From assembly GCA_015489185.1 (NCBI GenBank), contig WGAE01000108.1, positions 1 to 13,034 of the forward strand: 13,034 bases of DNA, written 5' to 3'. Positions 1 through 6,675 of this stretch are shown here, piece by piece. The stretch's first letter is position 1. The number at the start of each line of letters is the position of its first letter. This DNA comes from Campylobacterales bacterium. Lineage in GTDB: Bacteria > Campylobacterota > Campylobacteria > Campylobacterales > QNZT01. The position numbers and the translations under genes are program-made. The notes under the pieces were generated by a model. It was given only the letters and a program-made list of their open reading frames with translations, was not told where the DNA came from and ran no database searches.

Positions 1-1805
1 ACAGTGCAAAGAGTTATCTTTTTTACGGAAAAGCCGATCCAAAAGGTTTGGGCGCGCTGAAAAATGTGCGTGTCATTGCCGGCGATGCACCGGATAAAGC
101 GCTTGTCTCGGAAGATAACATCAGCGCCATTCGCTATCCGGTCATCTCGACGGCATTTGAATATAACGCTACAAACGGAACATACTCCGGTTTGCACAGT
201 GATAAACTCTTTTATGTCGCAAACGGCAAAGCCTACAAAGTGTCGATGCAAAAGAGCGGAGATCAGCCCCGGGCGGTGCAAAATAGCAGTGCGGAAAATC
301 TCTCCTCTATCTCTTATGTAAAAGTTGACTATTTGGGTACACGATACTATTTGAGTGCCAAAGCGGGCAACACCTCCGTGCTGATCACACCCAATATGAA
401 CGCGACCGATGCACCGATCGCACTGGGAAATAAAAAGCTTCTAACCGTCACCTATCCATCCTACGGTGCGGCGATTGACGGCTATCTGGTTTACGACAAC
501 GATGCCAAAACAGTCCAGAAGTGCGATCTTACACTCACTTCATGTAGTGACCTTCTCAGTGCGGGCAGCAGAGGATTTGCGGGTGATGTTCCCGGAACCA
601 CATACAGTGCTGTACTGACCGGCGGAAAATTATACAAGATCGATAAGTCCGACGGCAATGCAGAAGAGATTGCACTGGGACAAACGATCAAATCAGGGCA
701 CGGTACCAGCAGTTTCAAGGGCGGTGCATTGTATTTTATTGCCACGGACGGTAATTTGTACAAAACCGATCTGTTAGAAGGGAAAACAGTCAAACTGACA
801 AAAGAGCAGGATGATCGTCTGGAGCGTATTCGTGCGGTGACGGATAACTGGGTGATCGTCGGCAGCGATACGCTTTTGACGGCACTGAAAAAAGACGGCA
901 GCAGCGACAAACCGATCGTGTTGGTCGAAAACACCAAAACCAAAGGGTACAAATATGTGACACTCGGTGTGGGTGACAGTTTTTTGTACGAACTCTACAG
1001 TCTTGACCCCAAAAGCGGCGATACCGCCTATCGTGCGTGTATCTTCAAAAACGGTCAAACAGAGTGTAAAGCAAACAGTTTCTGGGCAGGCATCACTGCC
1101 AAAGCAGCCGGCAAACTCGATACGGCGGCGTCGTATCCATACGAACCGTATGCGTATGTCAGAGTGGATAACACCGACAGCTTCGGCGGCGGTACGCTTA
1201 AAGCGATCGACCCTGCACACCCGATGGATGACGGTATCACACTCGGCAAAGCGCCCAACTATAACTTCCAGACTTTTATCAGCAACTATCGCTATTTGAC
1301 GGAGACGGTGGACAGCGACGGCGGTATCGTGCTCTATGCCAAAAACGATACGAATTACCACGTCGATGCTTTCTACATGAACCTGTTAAAAGAGAATTCG
1401 CTCGTACAGCTAACCAACACCGATCCGACCGGTTTCAACAAAGCGCCGCGCGATCACTGTCACGGCAGACACTGCATGATTTGCCACAATCTTGCCGGTG
1501 GAAAAATATATAAAGATATCAACGGTACCAAATCGGCATACGACTACAGAGTACGGCTGGCGTTTGAGGACGGGACAACGCTTATGGCGGCGGTTTCCAA
1601 AGGGAAAGGAGAGAACTTCTCACTGCCGATCAAAAAGATCACCGGCAATTTCAAAGCGCAAGTGCTTGATGCAAACGGCACGGTTGTGAATCAGTCCACG
1701 AAGTTCTATCATGAAGGCAGAGCTTATGCGGATTGTAACTACTGTCACGGCAGACGTGGTCAAACCCGCGAAGAGGCACCGGGTGCGATCACGATACAGC
1801 GCTAA
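1..1805 (+). CDS. Partial secreted c-type cytochrome with beta-propeller-like body (C-terminal part)
   Basis: The frame is open from base 3 to the TAA at 1803-1805, giving 600 visible residues. It has no stop at the left edge, so the true start lies outside the window; the TTG at 48 is only an internal Leu codon. Most of the protein is made of repeating short beta segments with GG-x-LY-x-I/T patterns, such as GGALYFIATDGNLYKTDL, resembling YWTD/DUF5050-like propeller blades. The last ~120 residues carry two haem-binding CXXCH motifs, CMICH (1473-1487) and CNYCH (1734-1748). A further Cys lies in DHCHGRHC just before the first. It is therefore probably a periplasmic or surface dihaem protein with an electron-transfer tail. 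The stop is 9 bp before a thioredoxin-like gene that could serve haem-site thiols or a partner. I do not recognise the exact family; the haem sites are certain as motifs and the propeller is inferred. Confidence 0.8.
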   Translation, partial: SAKSYLFYGKADPKGLGALKNVRVIAGDAPDKALVSEDNISAIRYPVISTAFEYNATNGTYSGLHSDKLFYVANGKAYKVSMQKSGDQPRAVQNSSAENLSSISYVKVDYLGTRYYLSAKAGNTSVLITPNMNATDAPIALGNKKLLTVTYPSYGAAIDGYLVYDNDAKTVQKCDLTLTSCSDLLSAGSRGFAGDVPGTTYSAVLTGGKLYKIDKSDGNAEEIALGQTIKSGHGTSSFKGGALYFIATDGNLYKTDLLEGKTVKLTKEQDDRLERIRAVTDNWVIVGSDTLLTALKKDGSSDKPIVLVENTKTKGYKYVTLGVGDSFLYELYSLDPKSGDTAYRACIFKNGQTECKANSFWAGITAKAAGKLDTAASYPYEPYAYVRVDNTDSFGGGTLKAIDPAHPMDDGITLGKAPNYNFQTFISNYRYLTETVDSDGGIVLYAKNDTNYHVDAFYMNLLKENSLVQLTNTDPTGFNKAPRDHCHGRHCMICHNLAGGKIYKDINGTKSAYDYRVRLAFEDGTTLMAAVSKGKGENFSLPIKKITGNFKAQVLDANGTVVNQSTKFYHEGRAYADCNYCHGRRGQTREEAPGAITIQR

Positions 1806-1814
1806 GGGTGAGCA

Positions 1815-2276
1815 ATGCGTATCATAGCAGTATTTCTGGTGCTTACGGCGGTTCTCCTGTCCGCGTATCAGAAGGGGGATCGTCTCAGCGACCCGATCTC
1901 CAAAAAACTGGGGCTGGAGAAAGATAGGATCTATGTAATCGACTTTTTTGCGTCATGGTGTGCTTCATGTAAAAAGGAGCTGCCGTATCTGAACCGTTTT
2001 GCGGAGCGTGAAAAGGGAAAGGGCATAGAGGTGATCGGGATCGATGTCGATGAAAATGTGGCGGCGGGCAAAGCGTTTCAACAAGCGCTAAAAAGAGAGC
2101 ATGCACTCGGTTTCAGGGTTTTGAACGATCCCAAAGGAGAGATCATCAAACGTTTCGATCCCATCGGGATGCCGGCGATTTATATCGTTAAAAACGGCAG
2201 AGTGGAAGAGCTGATTTTGGGTGCGAAAGACCACATCGATACGCTGTTATATGAAAAGACAGAGGCGTTGCGATGA
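1815..2276 (+). CDS. TlpA/ResA-like periplasmic thiol-disulfide oxidoreductase
   Basis: The 153-residue protein starts with a hydrophobic export signal (residues 1-18), giving a periplasmic or membrane-tethered product. A thioredoxin fold follows. The active site is WCASC (Cys49, Cys52) after the beta strand IYVIDFFAS, and the cis-proline loop is GMPA (Pro120). FFASWC is typical of the TlpA/ResA/AhpC-TSA group, whose members reduce disulfides, for example in apocytochrome c or metal-site proteins. The ATG at 1815 lies 9 bp after the upstream cytochrome stop, behind a weak purine-rich site. The gene's end overlaps the next start by 4 bp (ATGA), indicating translational coupling. Likely clients are the upstream CXXCH protein or the Cys-tailed lipoprotein downstream. 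The fold is certain; the client is inference. Confidence 0.88.
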   Translation: MRIIAVFLVLTAVLLSAYQKGDRLSDPISKKLGLEKDRIYVIDFFASWCASCKKELPYLNRFAEREKGKGIEVIGIDVDENVAAGKAFQQALKREHALGFRVLNDPKGEIIKRFDPIGMPAIYIVKNGRVEELILGAKDHIDTLLYEKTEALR

Positions 2277-2485
2277 GGTGGCTTTTGCTGGTCTCGGTGC
2301 TGCTTTTTCAAGGGTGCGCCGTCAAAAATGTGAAGCCCTGGGAAAAGGGACTTTTGGCAAAAGAGCGCATGAAACCGGACAACGGCAATGCCCTCTTTAC
2401 CAAATTTGCCAAACATATCTACTTCTCCAAAGAGGCGAGTAAAGGCGGCGGTGGTGTTGCCGGGGGAGGGTGCGGATGCAACTGA
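2273..2485 (+). CDS. DUF4266-type small lipoprotein with GGGCGCN C-terminus
   Basis: The 70-residue protein begins with a short signal and a lipobox-like LFQGC (lipid Cys15). The segment VKPWEKGLLAKERM (residues 18-33) follows, then HIYFSKEASKGG, and an extreme C-terminus of Gly and Cys: GGGGVAGGGCGCN (Cys67, Cys69). This arrangement matches my memory of the DUF4266 family, including length and the conserved Cys-Gly-Cys-Asn end. The gene is coupled to the thioredoxin gene (4-bp overlap) and overlaps the following DUF3570 gene by 10 bp. Function is unknown. The terminal C-G-C-N could bind a metal, carry a modification or undergo thiol exchange with the neighbouring thioredoxin; that is inference. 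It is probably anchored in a membrane facing the periplasm. The -3 lipobox residue is Phe rather than Leu, so lipidation is likely but not certain. Confidence 0.82.
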   Translation: MRWLLLVSVLLFQGCAVKNVKPWEKGLLAKERMKPDNGNALFTKFAKHIYFSKEASKGGGGVAGGGCGCN

Positions 2486-3624
2486 AGATCAGACATGCAC
2501 TGGTACTCTCCGCGCTGCTTGCTATGCAGTCAGCGGCGGAAGATTATGTCCGCGTGCAGTATATGGGCTACGATGAAAACAGCGGTGAGACGACTGTCTA
2601 TACACCGGCGATCGAGATCAACAAGGATTTTGGAGCTGACTATACGCTTAATCTGAGTGTGACACATGACAGTGTCAGCGGCGCAAGCCCGACGTGGTAC
2701 GACACCTTCAGCGGTGCCAGTGCAAAGCTTCCCGAAGGCGTTGTCTATCGAAACGATATTCGCTATTCTCCTCTTACGTACGAAGACAAGCGCAACGCTG
2801 TGGCACTGGCACTGACCAAACGGTTTGCTTCCAGAGATGAACTCACCGCCGGAGTGAACTACTCTGACGAGTACGACTACACCTCCAAAGAGCTTTCCCT
2901 CGAGTATCTGCACTATCTCGATGCGAGCAAAAATCGGTCGATAACGATGGGTGCGTCGTACCAGAACAACGATGTCTCTGTCTACTGTTCTCTGGGGAAC
3001 GATGTTTGTGACGGTGCCAGCGGTGCGAGTGCGGTGGTGAAAGATCTGGAGGTGATCAGCGGTGAAGTCGGCTTTACACAGATCATCGACAAAACATCGC
3101 TCATGAAGATGTCACTTTTTATGATTCATGAAAACGGCTATCTGAGCAATCCTTATATGCGTGTCGTGCGCTATTACGATACAGAACCGAAAATCACTGA
3201 AGAGCAAAAACCGGGAAACAGAACCGCCTACGGCGTGACGCTCAACTATACCAAGGCGCTGCGTGAAGATCTGAGCAGTATCACCGATTATCGTTTTTAC
3301 GATGATGACTGGGATATCACCTCTCATACACTGGCGACCGAACTCAATTATGAGGTCAATCCCAAATTAAGTGTCGGTGCAGGGGTGCGTTACTATACGC
3401 AGACCAAAGCCAAATTTTACAGCGGGAGCAAATCTTACTTCACCGATCAAAAATATGCTTCGAGTGACAGACGTATGGCAGATTTCGATGCGTGGACGTA
3501 CAAAGCAAATGTCGCCTATCAGGTTAGACCAAAGATTCAGTTGACCGGAGATGTTGCGTACTATGACCAGCCTGACAGATACGATGCAATTTTCTACGGA
3601 GTGGGTGTGAAGTATCGGTTTTGA
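2476..3624 (+). CDS. DUF3570-type outer-membrane beta-barrel protein
   Basis: From the ATG at 2476 the product is 382 residues with a signal peptide (about 1-22, ending QSAA before EDY). A long series of amphipathic strands rich in Tyr/Asp/Thr follows (for example YTLNLSVTHDSVSGASPTWYD), ending in GVGVKYRF. A terminal Phe on a Tyr-rich strand is the usual outer-membrane barrel signature. I chose 2476 over the GTG at 2470 because the GGGGGAGGG run (2462-2470) then sits at ribosome-site distance; with the GTG start the site would overlap the codon. The sequence resembles the DUF3570 family, which I recall next to DUF4266 and thioredoxin genes elsewhere. Two Cys around CSLGNDVC could form a loop disulfide. 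It would be the outer-membrane component of the module; substrate unknown. Confidence 0.8.
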   Translation: MQLKIRHALVLSALLAMQSAAEDYVRVQYMGYDENSGETTVYTPAIEINKDFGADYTLNLSVTHDSVSGASPTWYDTFSGASAKLPEGVVYRNDIRYSPLTYEDKRNAVALALTKRFASRDELTAGVNYSDEYDYTSKELSLEYLHYLDASKNRSITMGASYQNNDVSVYCSLGNDVCDGASGASAVVKDLEVISGEVGFTQIIDKTSLMKMSLFMIHENGYLSNPYMRVVRYYDTEPKITEEQKPGNRTAYGVTLNYTKALREDLSSITDYRFYDDDWDITSHTLATELNYEVNPKLSVGAGVRYYTQTKAKFYSGSKSYFTDQKYASSDRRMADFDAWTYKANVAYQVRPKIQLTGDVAYYDQPDRYDAIFYGVGVKYRF

Positions 3625-3661
3625 GAAAATATAAAAATTTAAAATATATTTAATTTTATGT

Positions 3662-3667
3662 TATACT
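3662..3667 (+). promoter_or_regulatory. -10 box for the response regulator gene
   Basis: TATACT lies 6 bp before the ATG at 3674, preceded by about 35 bp of nearly pure A/T (3625-3660) and no recognisable -35. This resembles Campylobacterota sigma-70 promoters. The expected transcription start falls at or next to the A of the ATG. Confidence 0.5.
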
Positions 3668-3673
3668 TCAGCT

Positions 3674-4306
3674 ATGAAAATATTACTGCTGGAAGATGAC
3701 GAGATGCTCTGCGAAAGTTTGCAGGAGTATCTGGAGAGTGAAGGGTTCGGGGTTGATGTTGCGCATGACGGGGAGGAGGTTTACGATCTCACGTTCGAGA
3801 ATCGCTATGATCTCTATATTTTCGATATTAACGTCCCCAAAGAGAACGGTTTTGAAGTGCTCAAACAGCTCAAAGCCGCCGATGATACCACCCCGACCAT
3901 CTATATCACCGCGCTGACCGATATCAACTCTATCTCCAAAGGATTTGCGCTGGGGGCGGAGGATTACATTAAAAAGCCTTTCGATCCTGAAGAGCTGGTG
4001 ATCCGCATCAAGAGCAAATATCTCAGAGCCGATGAGACGATAGTGTACAAAGATCTGCGCTATGATCCGCACACGAGAGTGTTGCAAAAAGGGGAAGAGA
4101 CGATCGGTCTTGGAGAGGTGCAGCAGGCACTCTTTCATGAACTGATCACCAATATGGGCAAAATCGTTAGCTCCTATACACTCCTCGATCTGCTCGAACA
4201 GCCCAATCCAAACGCGCTGCGTGTCAACCTGGCAAAACTCAAATCAAAACTCGGTCTGGAGATCAAAAACATTCGCGGTCAGGGGTATATGCTTGAAAAA
4301 GTATGA
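3674..4306 (+). CDS. OmpR/PhoB-family response regulator
   Basis: This 210-residue DNA-binding regulator has a receiver domain at about 1-115. The acidic pocket is Glu7-Asp8-Asp9, the phosphoacceptor is Asp51 (YIFDINVP), the switch Thr79 is in YITA, and the Lys-Pro pair is at 101-102. A shorter winged-helix C-terminal domain (about 125-210) ends in the typical wing IRGQGYMLEKV. It should bind promoter DNA after phosphorylation by the kinase encoded immediately downstream, whose TTG start lies inside its last codons. No Shine-Dalgarno sequence precedes the ATG, and a -10 box sits 6 bp upstream, so translation may be leaderless. Targets are not shown; the adjacent exported proteins on either side are the obvious candidates. 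Confidence 0.93.
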   Translation: MKILLLEDDEMLCESLQEYLESEGFGVDVAHDGEEVYDLTFENRYDLYIFDINVPKENGFEVLKQLKAADDTTPTIYITALTDINSISKGFALGAEDYIKKPFDPEELVIRIKSKYLRADETIVYKDLRYDPHTRVLQKGEETIGLGEVQQALFHELITNMGKIVSSYTLLDLLEQPNPNALRVNLAKLKSKLGLEIKNIRGQGYMLEKV

Positions 4307-5342
4307 AGTCGAGTCGCTGCTCAAAAGCTTTCTGCTCTTCTTTACGTTGCAGATGATATTGCTTTTTGTGATTGCGATGCAGCAGTATCGCCAGGAGCGG
4401 CGTGCGATTGACGAGCAGGTGTTTAACCGCATGAAGATTTGCAGTTTCGATCTCAAATGTGAAGGGTTACAGCTCGATTTCGTTCCCAAAACCAAAAAGG
4501 AAAAAGTGCAGTCACTTTACAAAGAGGGGGATCTGTATACCTATTTCGACGTGCCTACCGCCGACGGTTATCTGCTGAAGGTGATTCTGCCAAAAGCGCG
4601 TTATGCAAAGATGATTTCGCAACTGAAGCGTGATCTTGCACAAAAATTTATACTCTACGCACTTTTGATCGCACTTTTATCGTTTCTCTTCTCCCTCTAT
4701 GCCCTCAGACCGCTTAAAAAAGCGTTGCAACTCAACGAAGAGTTCGTCAAAGATATGCTTCATGATATCAACACGCCGCTCAGCTCTCTGGTGGTCAATT
4801 TCAAACTTTTTCAAAAAGAGATCGGTCACAATCGTAAAATAGAGCGTATGCAATCGAACATTTCGACGATTCTTTCGCTCCAGAACAATCTCAGCGCCTT
4901 TTTGAACGATTCTCCCTTGCAAAAGGAGCGGTTTGGATTGCGGCAGATGATTTTGGAGCGGATTGCACATTTTCAGACACTCTATCCGAAAATCTCCTTT
5001 TCGGCGGATATCGACGACTATACACTAGAATCCAACAGAGATGCTTTTGTACGGATTGTCGATAATATCCTCAGCAACGCATGTAAATACAACGATCATG
5101 ACGGTACTGTGCAAATCGAGACGCAAAACTCTCTTTTGCTGGTCAAGGACAGCGGCAGGGGAATCGAAAATGTGCATAAAGTGTTCGAGCGATACTACAA
5201 AGAGAGTGACCGAGGGCTGGGAATCGGCATGCATATTGTCAAAAAGCTATGCGATGCACTGGGGATCGGTATAGGCATCGAGAGTGAGCCGGGTAAAGGA
5301 ACGATCGTGAAACTTGACCTTGGTAAGGTAATAGTCAAGTAA
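4293..5342 (+). CDS. Membrane sensor histidine kinase
   Basis: I place the start at TTG 4293 (349 residues, LKKYEVESLL...), which has AGGGGT at 4281-4286 as ribosome site and overlaps the regulator by 14 bp. The frame is open further upstream, but that part is antisense-like overlap with the regulator. Segments in order are TM1 (about 12-30), a periplasmic sensor of only ~85 residues, TM2 (119-138), the H-box HDINTPLSSL with His157, the N-box DNILSNACKYN (Asn258/Asn262), the G1 box KDSGRG (Asp286) and the G2 box GLGIG (308-312). All catalytic elements are intact. The sensor has two close cysteines, C50-SFDLK-C56, which could sense redox state or metal (inference). It should phosphorylate Asp51 of the preceding regulator. 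No separate HAMP domain is obvious after TM2. Confidence 0.9.
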   Translation: MKKYEVESLLKSFLLFFTLQMILLFVIAMQQYRQERRAIDEQVFNRMKICSFDLKCEGLQLDFVPKTKKEKVQSLYKEGDLYTYFDVPTADGYLLKVILPKARYAKMISQLKRDLAQKFILYALLIALLSFLFSLYALRPLKKALQLNEEFVKDMLHDINTPLSSLVVNFKLFQKEIGHNRKIERMQSNISTILSLQNNLSAFLNDSPLQKERFGLRQMILERIAHFQTLYPKISFSADIDDYTLESNRDAFVRIVDNILSNACKYNDHDGTVQIETQNSLLLVKDSGRGIENVHKVFERYYKESDRGLGIGMHIVKKLCDALGIGIGIESEPGKGTIVKLDLGKVIVK

Positions 5343-5358
5343 TGTTGTTTTCCTATGA

Positions 5359-5364
5359 TATAAT
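5359..5364 (+). promoter_or_regulatory. Candidate -10 box between kinase and Met/His-rich gene
   Basis: A perfect TATAAT is followed by an A-run and lies 19 bp before the ATG at 5384. No good -35 is visible. It may give the Met/His-rich gene its own transcript in addition to read-through from the two-component pair. Confidence 0.35.
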
Positions 5365-5383
5365 AAAAAAAATAGGAAACGAG

Positions 5384-5815
5384 ATGAAAAAGAGAGTTTT
5401 GATTTTTTTAATGGTGATGCCCATACTACTGGTAGCTGCGCAGAGTGATCTCGCATCGAAGATTGCCAGGCTGCAAAACGCGCCGAAGTCTGAGCGCTTT
5501 AAACTGATGAACGAGATCAAACGAGAACTGGCGCGCATGAATGCCGAGCAGAGAAACAAAGCCTTGCACAAACTGCGTGCATCGATGCATGGCGGTGCCA
5601 AAGGGGAGGGGCACCAAAAAGGTATGGGAAAATCGATGCATCATGTCGGTGAAAGAGTGGAGGAGATGCGGCAGAAGATGCACCAGCATCAGGAGACGAT
5701 GCAGCGTCATGAAATGACTCCACCGGGACGTGGCGGTGGAGAAAAAAACGAACATCGTCCGACACCGCAGCATCGCCCGCAACCGGAAAAAAATATCCCC
5801 TCTCACGGCAGATAG
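5384..5815 (+). CDS. Small exported Met/His-rich protein
   Basis: The start at 5384 is chosen because AGGA (5374-5377) precedes it at 6 bp and the product then begins with a clean signal peptide (MKKRVLIFLM, then VMPILLVAAQ). The in-frame ATG at 5342 would bury the signal behind 14 residues. The mature part has an amphipathic, charged helical stretch (about 22-66, for example IKRELARMNAEQRNKALHKLR). A segment dense in Met, His and Gln follows (67-111, with MHHVGE and KMHQHQETMQRHEM), then a Pro/His/Gly tail. The protein is 143 residues and has no Cys. Composition suggests periplasmic metal binding, Cu or Ni being plausible, or a Spy/CpxP-like stress protein under the adjacent two-component system; both are inference. 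I do not recognise a named family. Confidence 0.75.
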   Translation: MKKRVLIFLMVMPILLVAAQSDLASKIARLQNAPKSERFKLMNEIKRELARMNAEQRNKALHKLRASMHGGAKGEGHQKGMGKSMHHVGERVEEMRQKMHQHQETMQRHEMTPPGRGGGEKNEHRPTPQHRPQPEKNIPSHGR

Positions 5816-5827
5816 GTGGGATCGTCT

Positions 5828-6601
5828 GTGCTGAAAAAAATCTTCGTCGTTTTTCTGCTCATAACAACAGGGCTTTATGCCGCGTTTTTGGATGATGATA
5901 TGGACGGCGTGGCGAACGAAGATGACCGTTGTCCAAACTCTGCGCTGACAGATATTGTCGATGCCGACGGATGTGCGGTTGCAAAAGTGACGTTCAAAAA
6001 AGAGCACCGTTTTGATATCAGCGTGGGATATGCCTATACCAGAGTGGACGAGAACAGTTCCCAAACCGCTCAGAGTCTTTCACTGGGATACTATTACGGC
6101 GATTTCAGCGCCTGGCTCTATACCTCAAACTATGACTTGCAAAGCGGCGAAAGCGGCATCGACGATACGACGCTGGCTTTTTACTACCGCTGGAAAAAAG
6201 AGACATATACCTTCAAAGCAGGTGTCGGCGGATACATCCCCTCCGGTTCAGAGAGCGGGAATCGTACCGATTACTTCATAAGTGCCAGAGCTATACGTTA
6301 TTTTGACGTTTACGATCTGAGTATCGCGTGGCAGCACACCTTTATGCAGGATGACGCCACGACCGACAGTGACCGCCTGACACTCTCAGTGGGTTATACC
6401 GTGACTCCGGAGCTGTATACATCTCTCTCATATACGGAGCAGAGTTCCATCTATGAAGAGGAAGGAAATCTCAGAAATATCTCTCTTTATGCCGGCTACT
6501 TCTGGGACACTCACTGGTACCTTACCGGAGAACTCTCCAAAGGGCTCAGCAATAGTGCCACGGACTTTTCAGGCTCGGTGAGTCTGGGGTACTTTTTCTA
6601 A
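5828..6601 (+). CDS. Outer-membrane beta-barrel protein with N-terminal TSP3-like calcium motif
   Basis: GTG 5828 is preferred (AGGTGGG at 5814-5820, then a signal peptide MLKKIFVVFLLITTGLYA); GTG 5816 directly after the previous stop is the alternative. Mature residues 22-50 read DDDMDGVANEDDRCPNS...DADGC. This is one thrombospondin type 3 / OmpA-linker-type calcium repeat with its Cys pair (Cys35, Cys49). The remaining ~200 residues are alternating amphipathic strands rich in Tyr, Ser and Thr, ending SLGYFF, as in outer-membrane barrels. There is no C-terminal OmpA peptidoglycan domain, which would normally follow such a repeat. The total is 257 residues, consistent with an 8-10-stranded barrel. 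It lies 12 bp after the Met/His-rich gene, likely in the same operon. The transported or sensed ligand is unknown. Confidence 0.75.
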   Translation: MLKKIFVVFLLITTGLYAAFLDDDMDGVANEDDRCPNSALTDIVDADGCAVAKVTFKKEHRFDISVGYAYTRVDENSSQTAQSLSLGYYYGDFSAWLYTSNYDLQSGESGIDDTTLAFYYRWKKETYTFKAGVGGYIPSGSESGNRTDYFISARAIRYFDVYDLSIAWQHTFMQDDATTDSDRLTLSVGYTVTPELYTSLSYTEQSSIYEEEGNLRNISLYAGYFWDTHWYLTGELSKGLSNSATDFSGSVSLGYFF

Positions 6602-6648
6602 AACCATACTGCTAATACTCAGGTAATGCTTCTGTTTTACAATTACAC

Positions 6649-6654
6649 TATAAA
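6649..6654 (+). promoter_or_regulatory. Candidate -10 box for the DUF2202 gene
   Basis: TATAAA sits 21 bp before the ATG at 6676 in a 74-bp gap between the barrel gene and the lipoprotein gene. A TACAAT at 6638-6643 is an alternative. No convincing -35 is present. AGGAG at 6666-6670 is the ribosome site. Confidence 0.3.
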
Positions 6655-6675
6655 TTTAAACAACAGGAGAACATC

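Noticed and set aside
774..1361. 195-codon minus-strand frame opposite the cytochrome gene
   Set aside because: It is a shadow of the + strand gene; the product has no recognisable domain.
1455..1472. Possible third haem site near DHCHGRHC
   Set aside because: The spacing C-H-G-R-H-C does not form CXXCH; only the CMICH and CNYCH motifs qualify.
5426..6064. 212-codon minus-strand frame rich in His/Arg/Phe
   Set aside because: It runs across two well-supported + strand genes, and its composition mirrors their Met/His-rich codons.
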